Notes under the pieces: generated by a model
Seen by the model: the letters and a program-made list of their open reading frames with translations, nothing else
Databases searched by the model: none
What the model was told of the DNA's origin: nothing
Translations under genes and position numbers: made by a program
Shown: one piece after another, positions 8,772-16,280 of the stretch
Position numbering within the stretch: the first letter of the stretch is position 1
Layout: the number at the start of each line of letters is the position of its first letter
Source: Pseudomonadota bacterium
Lineage (GTDB): Bacteria > Pseudomonadota > Gammaproteobacteria > Burkholderiales > Burkholderiaceae_B
Direction of reading: 5' to 3'
Assembly: GCA_023388835.1 (NCBI GenBank)
Contig: JAEWFK010000041.1
Coordinates: forward strand, 1 to 33,228
DNA: 33,228 nt

Positions 8772-9806
8772 ATGAACGCCCGTTTCGGCATCCGCAGCCC
8801 GCTTTCCGAGAGTCCCAACGATGGAGAGCTGCCCGTGGGTTTTACCATGGGCGATGCCGCAGGCATCGGCCCGGAGATCCTGGTGAAGGTCTTCGCCGCC
8901 GGGCTGACCGGCCCCGCTTTCGTATACGGCGACGAGGGCATCATTCAGACGACCATCTCGCGCTTGGGGCTGGATGAACAGCTGCGCGTCGAAATCATTA
9001 GCGAGCCGGAAGCCTGTCCCGACGACCCGGCGCTCATTCCGGTTCTGAATCGTTGGCAACCCTTGCCAGTGACGCTTCCGATGGGGCAGATCAATGCCGA
9101 GGCCGGCCGCGCCGCGTATGAGTACTTATGCCATGCAATCGACGACGCCATGGCCCAGCGTATTCGCGCGATCGTCACCGCACCGCTGAACAAGAAAGCG
9201 ATGCAACTGGGCGGTGTGGATCAACCCGGGCACACTGAAATACTCGCCGAGCGCAGCGGCACGACGCGCTACGCCATGATGCTCGCCAATCCTGAGCTCC
9301 GGGTGCTGCTGGTAACTATCCACGTGCCGCTCACGGCCGTGAGCGGGCTGATCACCTTCCAGGCCGAACTCGACGCGATCCGGCTCGCCCACCAGGCCTG
9401 CCGTCAGGCCGGCCTGCTGCGTCCGCGCATCGCGGTCGCGGGTCTCAATCCGCACGCCGGCGAGGACGGACGCTTCGGCCAGGAAGAAATCGAAGTCATC
9501 GCTCCAGCCATCGAAGCCGCCCGCGCCGAAGGGCTCGACGCCAGCGGGCCCTGGCCGGGCGATACCGTGTTCATGCGGGCGCGCATGGGCGAATTCGATA
9601 TCGTGGTCGCCCAGTACCACGACCAGGGCCTGATACCGGTGAAGTACCTGGGCGTGGAAGAAGGCGTCAACATTACCGTAGGGCTACCCTTCATTCGTAC
9701 CAGCGTCGATCACGGCACGGCTTACGCCATCGCCGGACAAGGCATCGCCGACCCGGCCTCGTTGCGCGCTGCCTACGACGCGGCGCTTATCATGACGCCG
9801 TCGTGA
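8772..9806 (+). CDS. pdxA: PdxA-family dehydrogenase (possibly PdxA2 type)
   Basis: A 344-residue NAD-dependent, metal-dependent dehydrogenase. PdxA oxidises 4-phosphohydroxy-L-threonine in vitamin B6 synthesis; PdxA2 paralogues act on 4-phosphorylated tetronates such as D-threonate. The three metal histidines align as H184 (TIHVPL), H228 (GLNPHAGE) and H283 (QYHDQG), and the C-terminal GVNITVGLPFIRTSVDHGTA motif is intact, so it should be active. GGGAG lies about eight bases before the ATG. In betaproteobacteria the biosynthetic pdxA usually sits with surA and rsmA. Its place here, after phoH and converging on a transporter-linked leuCD pair, makes a PdxA2-type role possible (inference). Its 3' end overlaps leuD by 34 bases. 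Confidence 0.87.
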   Translation: MNARFGIRSPLSESPNDGELPVGFTMGDAAGIGPEILVKVFAAGLTGPAFVYGDEGIIQTTISRLGLDEQLRVEIISEPEACPDDPALIPVLNRWQPLPVTLPMGQINAEAGRAAYEYLCHAIDDAMAQRIRAIVTAPLNKKAMQLGGVDQPGHTEILAERSGTTRYAMMLANPELRVLLVTIHVPLTAVSGLITFQAELDAIRLAHQACRQAGLLRPRIAVAGLNPHAGEDGRFGQEEIEVIAPAIEAARAEGLDASGPWPGDTVFMRARMGEFDIVVAQYHDQGLIPVKYLGVEEGVNITVGLPFIRTSVDHGTAYAIAGQGIADPASLRAAYDAALIMTPS

Positions 9807-10447
9807 TCCAGACGCCGCTTCGTCACCGTCGCAACATCTTTGAGCCAGGGGTGATGTTGCCAATGGCGGCTTGCGAATGCGTCGATGGCTTCTGCATGGG
9901 CAAGCGAGGCGCCGATCAGGTCCTGGCCCTGGACGAACATGTCGTAATGACGGCGCGATAGTGTGAAAGCCGCCGTGCGCGCCGCGCTGCGCACTGTCAT
10001 GGTTTGCAGGTCAATAGTGAGCTGCCCGGAAGAAGCGTCGGACGCGTCTTCGATGAACGCCTGGACTTCGGTTTCCGGCAGCATGACGAGCAGCAGCCGG
10101 TTGTTCATGGCGTTGGAATAGAAAATTTCGCCGAAGCTCGATGCGATCACTGCGCGGATGCCGAACTGCAGCAAACCCCAAACCGCATGCTCGCGGCTGG
10201 ATCCGCAACCGAAATTCGGTCCCGCCAGCAGGATACGGGCGCCGGCATAGTCCGGCCGGTTCAAGATGAATTCTTCCCGCGGCCGCCCCGTCTCATCGAA
10301 TCGCATGTCATACAGCAGGCCTTGAGCCAGTCCGGCCTTATCGATACCGCGCAGGAACTGCTTGGGCATGATCTGGTCGGTATCAAGGTTCGCCAGCGGT
10401 ATCGCCGCCGCCAAGCCCTCGATACGCCAATTGTCGCTATGGCTCAT
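9773..10447 (-). CDS. leuD: LeuD-like small subunit of a 3-isopropylmalate dehydratase-type enzyme
   Basis: A 224-residue swivel-domain subunit of the aconitase superfamily that pairs with the LeuC-like protein encoded just upstream. Family marks are LDTDQIMPKQFL near the N terminus and the NFGCGSSREHA loop around residue 80, which contacts substrate in IPM isomerases. The ATG at 10445-10447 overlaps the leuC TGA (ATGA) and is preceded by GGAG. It is somewhat longer than E. coli LeuD (about 200), with an extra C-terminal tail that runs 34 bases into the end of pdxA on the other strand. No leuB is nearby, unlike the biosynthetic leuCDB clusters, so this pair is probably a paralogue with a separate substrate (inference). 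Confidence 0.88.
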   Translation of the reverse strand: MSHSDNWRIEGLAAAIPLANLDTDQIMPKQFLRGIDKAGLAQGLLYDMRFDETGRPREEFILNRPDYAGARILLAGPNFGCGSSREHAVWGLLQFGIRAVIASSFGEIFYSNAMNNRLLLVMLPETEVQAFIEDASDASSGQLTIDLQTMTVRSAARTAAFTLSRRHYDMFVQGQDLIGASLAHAEAIDAFASRHWQHHPWLKDVATVTKRRLDHDGVMISAAS

Positions 10448-11880
10448 TCCTGTGCTCCTTGTTGCGTGCCGGTCAGATATTGCCGGACATCGGTAATACG
10501 TCCCGTGACGGCCGCCGCCGCGGCCATGGCAGGACTCATGAGATGAGTGATCGCCCCCCGGCCCTGCCGGCCTTCGAAGTTCCGGTTGGTCGTGGATGCG
10601 CAACGCTGGCCGGCCTCCAGGACATCGTCGTTCATCGCCAGGCACATGGAACAGCCGGGCTTGCGCCATTCGAAGCCGGCCTCGGCCAGCAGCCGGTCCA
10701 GCCCTTCGCTCTCGGCCTGCATGCGCACCGCGCCGGAACCCGGCACAACCATGGCGCGCACACCTTCGGCCACTTTGCGGCCGCGCACGATATCTGCAAC
10801 CGCTCTCAGGTCTTCGATGCGGGCGTTGGTACACGATCCGATGAACACATGCTGTACAGCCAGACCCAGCAAGGAGTCCCCACTGCTCAAACCGGTATAG
10901 TGCAGGGCGCGCATGGTCGAGGCGTCGACCTCGCCGGCTGCATCCCGAGGGACCGCAGGGATGCGGCCATCGACCGGAATAGCCTGGTCAGGACTGGTAC
11001 CCCAAGTCACGTACGGCGCGGCATCGCCGGCGTCGAAATGATGTTCCACATCGAAAATGGCGTCGGAGTCGCTCTTCAGGCTCTCCCAATGCGAGAGAGC
11101 ACGTTCCCGCACAGTGCCGACGATATCCCGGGCGCGCCGCAATACATAATCGATGGCGGCATCGTCAGGTTCGATGAGTGCACCGCGAGCGCCTGCATCG
11201 ACCGCCATATTGCACAGCGTGAAGCGCGCTTCGACCGACAAGTGTCGAATGGCGCTGCCGCAGAACTCAATCACATGTCCGCGCGCCCCCTGAGCCCCTA
11301 TGCCGCGGATGATCATCAGGACGAGATCCTTGGATGTGGTGCCCGGCGGCAACTGGCCATCGACACGGATACGCATGTTGCGCGCCCAACGGTAAACCAG
11401 TGTCTGCGTCGCCAGCACGTGCTCGACCTCGGATGTCCCGATGCCAAACCCCAATGCGCCCAGGGCGCCATAGGTCGTCGTGTGACTGTCTCCACACAGG
11501 ACCACCATGCCTGGACGGATCATTCCATGTTCCGGCGCGACGACATGCTCGATGCCTTGCAGTGCATCGTTGGTGTCGAACAGTGGAATGTCGTGCTGCA
11601 GGCAGTTTCGTTTCAGATTGCCGGCCTGCAGCGCCGACGCCGGATCGGCGATCACGCGTATCTGCGATGGATGGGTGGGGATGATGTGGCTCACAACGGC
11701 CACGTTCTGGCCAGGGACGCGTACCGTGCGCCCAAGCTCATGAAGCCCGGCAAAGGCCTGCGGACTGGTGTATTCATTCATCAGGTGCAGGTCTGCAAAC
11801 AGCAAGACGTTGTCCTCGTCCAGCACCTTCACGGTATGCGAGTCGACGAGCTTCTGATAAAGCGTGCGTGGGTTCATCAT
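10444..11880 (-). CDS. leuC: LeuC-like large subunit of a 3-isopropylmalate dehydratase-type enzyme
   Basis: A 478-residue [4Fe-4S] hydro-lyase subunit of the aconitase superfamily. The cluster cysteines are C350 (GSCTNARIEDL), C410 and C413 (PGCSMCLAMND), and CGDSHTTTYGALGALGFGIG matches the family. Two active-site stretches differ from E. coli LeuC: MDHNVST there reads VSHIIPT here, losing the Asp and Asn, and HLVHEVTSPQ reads HLMNEYTSPQ. It lies 38 bases after the Bug receptor gene and overlaps leuD by ATGA. Two consecutive ATGs (11880 and 11877) are possible starts, with GGAAGG immediately upstream. The fold and cofactor are certain; isopropylmalate as substrate is doubtful given the divergence and context. 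Confidence 0.9.
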   Translation of the reverse strand: MMNPRTLYQKLVDSHTVKVLDEDNVLLFADLHLMNEYTSPQAFAGLHELGRTVRVPGQNVAVVSHIIPTHPSQIRVIADPASALQAGNLKRNCLQHDIPLFDTNDALQGIEHVVAPEHGMIRPGMVVLCGDSHTTTYGALGALGFGIGTSEVEHVLATQTLVYRWARNMRIRVDGQLPPGTTSKDLVLMIIRGIGAQGARGHVIEFCGSAIRHLSVEARFTLCNMAVDAGARGALIEPDDAAIDYVLRRARDIVGTVRERALSHWESLKSDSDAIFDVEHHFDAGDAAPYVTWGTSPDQAIPVDGRIPAVPRDAAGEVDASTMRALHYTGLSSGDSLLGLAVQHVFIGSCTNARIEDLRAVADIVRGRKVAEGVRAMVVPGSGAVRMQAESEGLDRLLAEAGFEWRKPGCSMCLAMNDDVLEAGQRCASTTNRNFEGRQGRGAITHLMSPAMAAAAAVTGRITDVRQYLTGTQQGAQE

Positions 11881-11918
11881 CCTTCCATCAGATTCCGGGT
11901 GTACGGCCTAAGTGGCGA

Positions 11919-12890
11919 TCAGTTGGCCTTGATGCCGGCCGCAGTGATCACTTCGCTCCACTTCTTCATGTCCCCTTCCAGCAGCTGCTGCGCTTCCGCA
12001 AGCGAGGACGGCGCCGGGTCATAGGCTTCCCGCACCATTCTTTCCTTCAAAGCCGGCGAATTCAGGGTGTCATTGAGCGTGGCATTGAGCTTTTCGAGTA
12101 CCGGCTGGGGTGTTCCGGCCGGCGCAAAGACCATGAACCAGGTCTCGAAGCTGTAGTCGGGCAGGCCGGCTTCCGCGATTGTCGGCACATCCGGCATCAG
12201 CGGCGAACGCTTGGGGCCCGTCACGCCCAGGGCGCGAAGCTTTCCGCCCTGAACCTGGGGCAAGGCGGCGGAAAGCACCGGAAACGACATCTGCACGTGT
12301 CCGCCGATGGTGTCAAGCATGGCGGGACCGCCGCCGCGATACGGAATGTGCATGATGTCGGTCTTGGACACGGACTTGAAGAGTTCCGCCGCCATGTGGA
12401 AGGTGCTGCCGCTGCCGGCGGATCCGTAGATCAGCTTGCCCGGTTCCGCCTTGGCTGCGTCGATCAGTTCGGTGACCGATTTCGCCGGCAAGTCATTGTT
12501 CACCACGAGGACGTGCTGAGAGGTCGCGACCGTCCCGATGGGCGCCAGATCAGCCAACGTATCGTAGGGCATGCTGTCGTACAGCGACGGGTTGATCGCG
12601 AGCGACACGGTCTGCAGCCCGATCGTGTAGCCGTCGTTCTTCGACTTGGAAACCGCGTCCACGCCGATATTGCCCCCCGCGCCCGAACGGTTCTCGATCA
12701 CTATGGTCTGCCCGAGCGCTTTCGACCAGTCGTCCGCAACCAGGCGAGCAGCAATGTCGGCGCTGCCGCCGGGGGCATAAGGAACGATGAGTCTGACGGC
12801 GCGCTCGGGATAGGACTGGGCCGCAGCGACGGCGGGAAGGGTGAAAAGCGCGCAACACAGCAGGCGGCGCACAGAAGGAAATCTGCTCAT
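11919..12890 (-). CDS. Bug/TctC-family periplasmic solute-binding receptor
   Basis: A 323-residue periplasmic receptor of the tripartite tricarboxylate transporter (TTT) superfamily, greatly expanded in Bordetella-like bacteria. The N terminus is a signal peptide: Arg-containing start, hydrophobic stretch, then AVAAA with likely cleavage before QSYPER. The mature part begins with YPERAVRLIVPYAPGGSADI and continues with ENRSGAGGNIG, both hallmark Bug motifs. The ATG at 12888-12890 is chosen because GGAG is six bases upstream and it gives a clean signal peptide; an ATG ten codons earlier gives a poorer one. No TctA/TctB membrane partner is in the window, so it is an orphan receptor. It heads the operon with leuC-leuD and is divergent from lysR. 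The ligand is unknown; a di- or tricarboxylate is plausible. Confidence 0.94.
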   Translation of the reverse strand: MSRFPSVRRLLCCALFTLPAVAAAQSYPERAVRLIVPYAPGGSADIAARLVADDWSKALGQTIVIENRSGAGGNIGVDAVSKSKNDGYTIGLQTVSLAINPSLYDSMPYDTLADLAPIGTVATSQHVLVVNNDLPAKSVTELIDAAKAEPGKLIYGSAGSGSTFHMAAELFKSVSKTDIMHIPYRGGGPAMLDTIGGHVQMSFPVLSAALPQVQGGKLRALGVTGPKRSPLMPDVPTIAEAGLPDYSFETWFMVFAPAGTPQPVLEKLNATLNDTLNSPALKERMVREAYDPAPSSLAEAQQLLEGDMKKWSEVITAAGIKAN

Positions 12891-12932
12891 TCTTGTCTCC
12901 GGGGGTTTGTTTTTCATCACAAGGAACCCAAT

Positions 12933-12999
12933 GCTAATATGTCACGCGTTCACCATAATGTCGTAATCTTCAAACCATTCGTGCCTTTTTCGACATAAT
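12933..12999. promoter_or_regulatory. Candidate LysR operator region with three ATGTC half-sites
   Basis: In the 124-base divergent gap between the Bug receptor and lysR, an AT-rich ATGTC half-site occurs three times. It reads TAATATGTCACG (plus, 12934-12945), ATAATGTCG (plus, 12955-12963) and CGACATAAT (12991-12999, the inverse orientation). The second and third form an inverted repeat matching at eight of nine bases, centres 36 bases apart. Placement between divergently transcribed genes, one of them a LysR regulator, fits an operator. No classical T-N11-A dyad is obvious. Confidence 0.4.
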
Positions 13000-13014
13000 C
13001 GGCAGGAACCATCC

Positions 13015-13938
13015 ATGGACGCGGTCTCGGACCTGAAGTTTTTCGTCACCCTGGCCCGTCATGGCACGCTGACCCGTGCGGCCCAGGAATTCGGGGTCAC
13101 TCCACCCACCGTCAGCAAGCGGCTCGCGTCGCTGGAACAACGGCTCGGGGTCCGGCTGATGAATCGCAGCACCCGCCGCATCAGCCTTACACCAGAGGGC
13201 GAGACCTATCTCGGACAGGGCGAACGCATCATGGAAGAGCTCGACGCACTGGAGCAGACCGTGGCGGGCGGAGGCGGCACTCCGCGCGGGCTGCTGCGCG
13301 TTCACGCGACCCTGGGATTCGGCCGGCGCCACATCGCCCCGGCGATCTCTCACTTCCTGCGCCAGTATCCAGACATCGACGTGCAACTGCATCTGAGCCA
13401 CTCCCCCGTCAACCTCGCCGATTCCGGCTTCGACGTGATCCTCCGTTTCGGGGACGCACCGGACTCCCGGCTGACCGCCCGCACACTGGCCTACAACCGG
13501 CGGCTGCTCTGCGCTTCGCCCGCCTACCTGCGCGCAGCCGGAGAACCGGCGACACCCGCGGATTTGCAGACACACCAGTGCATCGTCATACGCGAAAGCG
13601 ATGAAACCTATGGCTCATGGAATTTGTCGCAAGGCAGTCGCTCTCAGACCATCAAGGTGGAAGGCAGGGTCAGCAGCAACGACGGGGAAACCGCTGTCGA
13701 ATGGGCTTTGAACGGCCAGGGAATCATCCTGCGCTCGGAATGGGATGTCGCCCGCTATCTGCGTTCGGGAAGGCTGCGTCGCGTGCTGCCTGCGTGGTCG
13801 CTGCCTCCGGCGGACGTCGTGGCCGTGTATCCGACGCGCCGCTATCTCTCGGTGCGCACTCGCGCCTTCCTGGATACTCTGATGGACTGGTTTGCAGATC
13901 AGCGCAAGCCGGCTCCCGGCACCGGGAGCCACTGGTAG
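13015..13938 (+). CDS. LysR-family transcriptional regulator
   Basis: A 307-residue LysR-type regulator. The N-terminal winged helix-turn-helix spans about residues 3-60 (FFVTLARHGTLTRAAQEFG, then TPPTVSKRLASLEQRLG). A linker helix and a periplasmic-binding-protein-like effector domain follow (RGLLRVHATLGFGRRHIAPA onward). It starts at ATG 13015 with AGGAA seven bases upstream. It is transcribed away from the Bug receptor-leuC-leuD operon, the usual arrangement for a LysR protein controlling its neighbours, so it most likely activates that operon in response to the imported substrate or a product (inference). The last codons contain a strong GC hairpin at 13911-13930. It converges on dnaB with a 12-base gap. 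Confidence 0.94.
   Translation: MDAVSDLKFFVTLARHGTLTRAAQEFGVTPPTVSKRLASLEQRLGVRLMNRSTRRISLTPEGETYLGQGERIMEELDALEQTVAGGGGTPRGLLRVHATLGFGRRHIAPAISHFLRQYPDIDVQLHLSHSPVNLADSGFDVILRFGDAPDSRLTARTLAYNRRLLCASPAYLRAAGEPATPADLQTHQCIVIRESDETYGSWNLSQGSRSQTIKVEGRVSSNDGETAVEWALNGQGIILRSEWDVARYLRSGRLRRVLPAWSLPPADVVAVYPTRRYLSVRTRAFLDTLMDWFADQRKPAPGTGSHW
13911..13930. terminator. GC-rich hairpin in the last codons of lysR
   Basis: GGCTCCCG (13911-13918) and CGGGAGCC (13923-13930) form a perfect 8-base stem around GCAC, and pairing could extend to nine. It ends eight bases before the lysR stop and lies between convergent lysR and dnaB. No U-run follows on either strand, so it is a weak or bidirectional stop, or an mRNA 3'-end protector. 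Confidence 0.4.
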
Positions 13939-13950
13939 CGCCGCGGTGAT

Positions 13951-15330
13951 TCAGCTCATCGCCGAAGTGAAGTTCAGGAAGCGCGTACTGGATCCCTGGA
14001 ATGTGAGGCGCACCGTGCCGATGGGGCCGTTACGCTGCTTGCCGATGATGATCTCTGCCGTGCCTTTATCGGGTGAATCGGGGTTGTAGACTTCGTCCCG
14101 ATAGATGAAGAGGATGACATCAGCGTCCTGCTCAATGGCACCCGATTCCCGCAGGTCGCTCATGACGGGCCGCTTGTTGGGGCGTTGCTCCAGGCTGCGG
14201 TTAAGCTGCGACAGCGCGATGAGCGGGCAGTTCAGTTCCTTGGCGAGCGCCTTCAGCGAACGGCTGATTTCCGAAATTTCAGTTGCACGATTCTCGCCGC
14301 CCCCGCTGCCGGACATCAGCTGCAGGTAATCGATGATGATCAGGCCGAGCTGGCCACACTGACGGGCCAGCCGCCGGGCGCGCGCGCGCACTTCGTTGGG
14401 CGACAGGGCGGGGCTTTCGTCGATATAAAGCTGAGCTTCCTGTACCCGCTGCACGGCATGGGTCAGGCGCGGCCAGTCTTCCGCAGTAAGCTTGCCGGTA
14501 CGCATGCGGTGCTGATCCAGCAAGCCCACCGAACCGATAATACGCTGCGCCAGCTGCACCGCACCCATTTCCATGGAGAACACGGCGACCGGCAGCCCCT
14601 GCTCGATCGCAACGAATTCACCGACGTTCATGGAAAAGGAGGTCTTGCCCATGGAAGGGCGCCCCGCCACGATGACCAGGTCGCCCGGTTGCAGGCCCGA
14701 CGTCATGCGATCGAGGTCCGAAAAACCGGTAGGCACCCCGGTGACATCGGAGTCGCCTTCGCGGTGATACAGCTCATCGATACGCTCCACCACCTGCGCC
14801 AACAGGGGCTGAATCTCCTGGAATCCCTTGGTGCCTTTGGCGCCTTCCTGAGCGATCTGGAACACCTTGGACTCGGCCTCGTCGAGAAGCTGACGTGCTT
14901 CCTTGCCCTGGGGATTGAAGGCGGCGGCTGAAATTTCGTCGGCGATCGTGACGAGCTTGCGCAGCATGGAACGCTCGCGCACGATCTCGGCATAGCGGCG
15001 GATATTGGCTGCGGACGGTGTGTTGTGCGCAAGCGCGTTCAGATAGGGTATGCCGCCTACTTCTTCTGCCTTGGCGCTGGAGGCCAGCGACTCGTGCACC
15101 GTGACGACGTCAGCGGGACGCGACAGATTGATGAGGCGGGAAATATGCTGCCAGATCAGGCGGTGATCGTAGCGATAGAAATCGTCTTCGCTGAGTACGT
15201 CGCTCACGCGATCGAAGGCCGCGTTGTCCAGCAACAGGCCGCCCAGCACCGATTGCTCGGCCTCGATCGAATGAGGGGGAACCCGCAGATAGTCCAGCTG
15301 CGGTTCGCTGTGCATGATGGCGTTGTCCAA
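13951..15330 (-). CDS. dnaB: Replicative DNA helicase DnaB
   Basis: The hexameric 5'-3' helicase of the replication fork, 459 residues, normal family length. The N-terminal DnaB_N domain (about 15-120, beginning PPHSIEAEQSVLGGLLLD) is followed by a linker and the RecA-like ATPase. Walker A lies at 222-231 (AGRPSMGKT), the Walker B region is LIIIDYLQLM, and the DnaB motif SQLNRSLEQRPNKRPVMSDLR appears later. There is no intein. The start appears to be TTG at 15328-15330, with GGGAG six bases upstream; an ATG five codons inside is the alternative. It follows rplI on the same strand, as in many proteobacteria, but a strong intrinsic terminator lies between them, so it needs read-through or its own promoter. 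Confidence 0.97.
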   Translation of the reverse strand: MDNAIMHSEPQLDYLRVPPHSIEAEQSVLGGLLLDNAAFDRVSDVLSEDDFYRYDHRLIWQHISRLINLSRPADVVTVHESLASSAKAEEVGGIPYLNALAHNTPSAANIRRYAEIVRERSMLRKLVTIADEISAAAFNPQGKEARQLLDEAESKVFQIAQEGAKGTKGFQEIQPLLAQVVERIDELYHREGDSDVTGVPTGFSDLDRMTSGLQPGDLVIVAGRPSMGKTSFSMNVGEFVAIEQGLPVAVFSMEMGAVQLAQRIIGSVGLLDQHRMRTGKLTAEDWPRLTHAVQRVQEAQLYIDESPALSPNEVRARARRLARQCGQLGLIIIDYLQLMSGSGGGENRATEISEISRSLKALAKELNCPLIALSQLNRSLEQRPNKRPVMSDLRESGAIEQDADVILFIYRDEVYNPDSPDKGTAEIIIGKQRNGPIGTVRLTFQGSSTRFLNFTSAMS

Positions 15331-15360
15331 CGGAAACTCCCTGAATGCCGCCGGAGCGGT

Positions 15361-15394
15361 AAAAAAGAAAGCCGGTTGAGACCGGCTTTCTTTT
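15361..15394 (-). terminator. Intrinsic terminator after rplI
   Basis: AAAAGAAAGCCGG (15363-15375) and CCGGCTTTCTTTT (15382-15394) form a perfect 13-base stem around TTGAGA. Read on the minus strand, the stem is followed by a run of six U (complement of 15361-15366). It ends the rpsF-priB-rpsR-rplI transcript about 55 bases after rplI and about 30 bases before the dnaB start. The A/U outer pairs would let it work on the plus strand too. Confidence 0.88.
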
Positions 15395-15448
15395 GCTGTT
15401 CGGTGGTCATCTCAGCAAGGAAATGTACCACGCGGGGTAGGCTCCCGA

Positions 15449-15904
15449 TCAGGCCATTTGGCCTTGGACTACGACGTTGATGTCGACCACGACGTCCGGG
15501 TGCAATGCAACCGTAACGGGGTATTCGCCGACAGATTTCAGCGCGCCGTCCGGCAGGCGGACCTGAGTCTTGACGATGTTCTCGAAGCCTTCCTTCACCA
15601 GGGCGGCCGCGATGTCCATGTTGGTGACGGAGCCGAACAGACGGCCGTCCACCCCTGCTTTCTCCAGCAGGGTCAGGTTGTAGCCGGAGAGCTTTTCGCC
15701 AACGGCTTCCGAGGCTGCCAGCTTCTCAGCCTGAACCTTTTCCAGCTCAGCGCGGCGTGCCTCGAATTCCTGAATGGCGGTTTCCGTGGCGCGGCGAGCG
15801 ATCTTTTGCGGGATCAGGTAGTTGCGGGCATAGCCGTCGCGCACACGCACGACATCGCCAAGGTTGCCCAGGTTAGCGACTTTTTCGAGCAGAATGACTT
15901 GCAT
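15449..15904 (-). CDS. rplI: Large ribosomal subunit protein bL9
   Basis: A 151-residue ribosomal protein L9 that binds 23S rRNA near the L1 stalk base. The N-terminal signature MQVILLEKVANLGNLGDVV and the GYARNYLIPQ motif are present, followed by the long connecting helix (ATETAIQEFEARRAELE onward) and the C-terminal rRNA-binding domain. ATG 15902-15904 is chosen because it gives the conserved MQVILLE start; an in-frame extension to 15967 is upstream noise over rpsR. It follows rpsR after 16 bases and is the last gene before the terminator. Confidence 0.98.
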   Translation of the reverse strand: MQVILLEKVANLGNLGDVVRVRDGYARNYLIPQKIARRATETAIQEFEARRAELEKVQAEKLAASEAVGEKLSGYNLTLLEKAGVDGRLFGSVTNMDIAAALVKEGFENIVKTQVRLPDGALKSVGEYPVTVALHPDVVVDINVVVQGQMA

Positions 15905-15920
15905 GACTGTAGGCCCCGGT

Positions 15921-16193
15921 TCAGTTGTGGTTGTCGGTGTAAGGCAGCAGGGCCAGGAAGCGGGCACGCTTGACAGCGGTGTCCAGCTGGCGCTGGTAGT
16001 GAGCCTTGGTGCCGGTCAGGCGAGCGGGGATGATCTTGCCGTTTTCCTGGATGAAGTCGCGCAGCGTGTCGAGATCCTTGTAATCGATCTCTTCAACGCC
16101 GGCTGCCGTGAAGCGGCAGAACTTGCGACGCTTGAACAGCGGATTCTGTTGGGAGAACTTGCGCTTTTCCTTACCTTTCTTGAAGAAAGCCAT
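15921..16193 (-). CDS. rpsR: Small ribosomal subunit protein bS18
   Basis: A 90-residue S18 that forms a heterodimer with S6 on the platform of the 30S subunit. The basic, poorly ordered N terminus leads to the conserved FKRRKFCRFTAAG, and YKDLDTLRDFIQENGKIIPAR is the family core. The ATG at 16191-16193 has GAGG six bases upstream. The 87-base gap after priB holds a small 5-base-stem hairpin (CCGGG and CCCGG, 16212-16216 and 16222-16226) just before the ribosome site and nothing else obvious. Its partner rpsF lies two genes upstream in the same operon. Confidence 0.98.
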   Translation of the reverse strand: MAFFKKGKEKRKFSQQNPLFKRRKFCRFTAAGVEEIDYKDLDTLRDFIQENGKIIPARLTGTKAHYQRQLDTAVKRARFLALLPYTDNHN

Positions 16194-16280
16194 GATGTGC
16201 CTCTTTGGTTTCCGGGACGCGCCCGGTATGTTTCTACGTGCATCGAGCGGTTCGGGCTCGAGCTTTTGGTGTCGGGGCTG

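Noticed and set aside
9324..9632. Possible loss of a metal-binding His in the PdxA-family protein
   Set aside because: On realignment the three ligands fall at H184, H228 and H283 with spacings of 44 and 55, like E. coli PdxA (45 and 55); none is missing.
10459..12024. Long open frame antisense to leuC
   Set aside because: Covers a certain LeuC-family gene and shows no family motif of its own.
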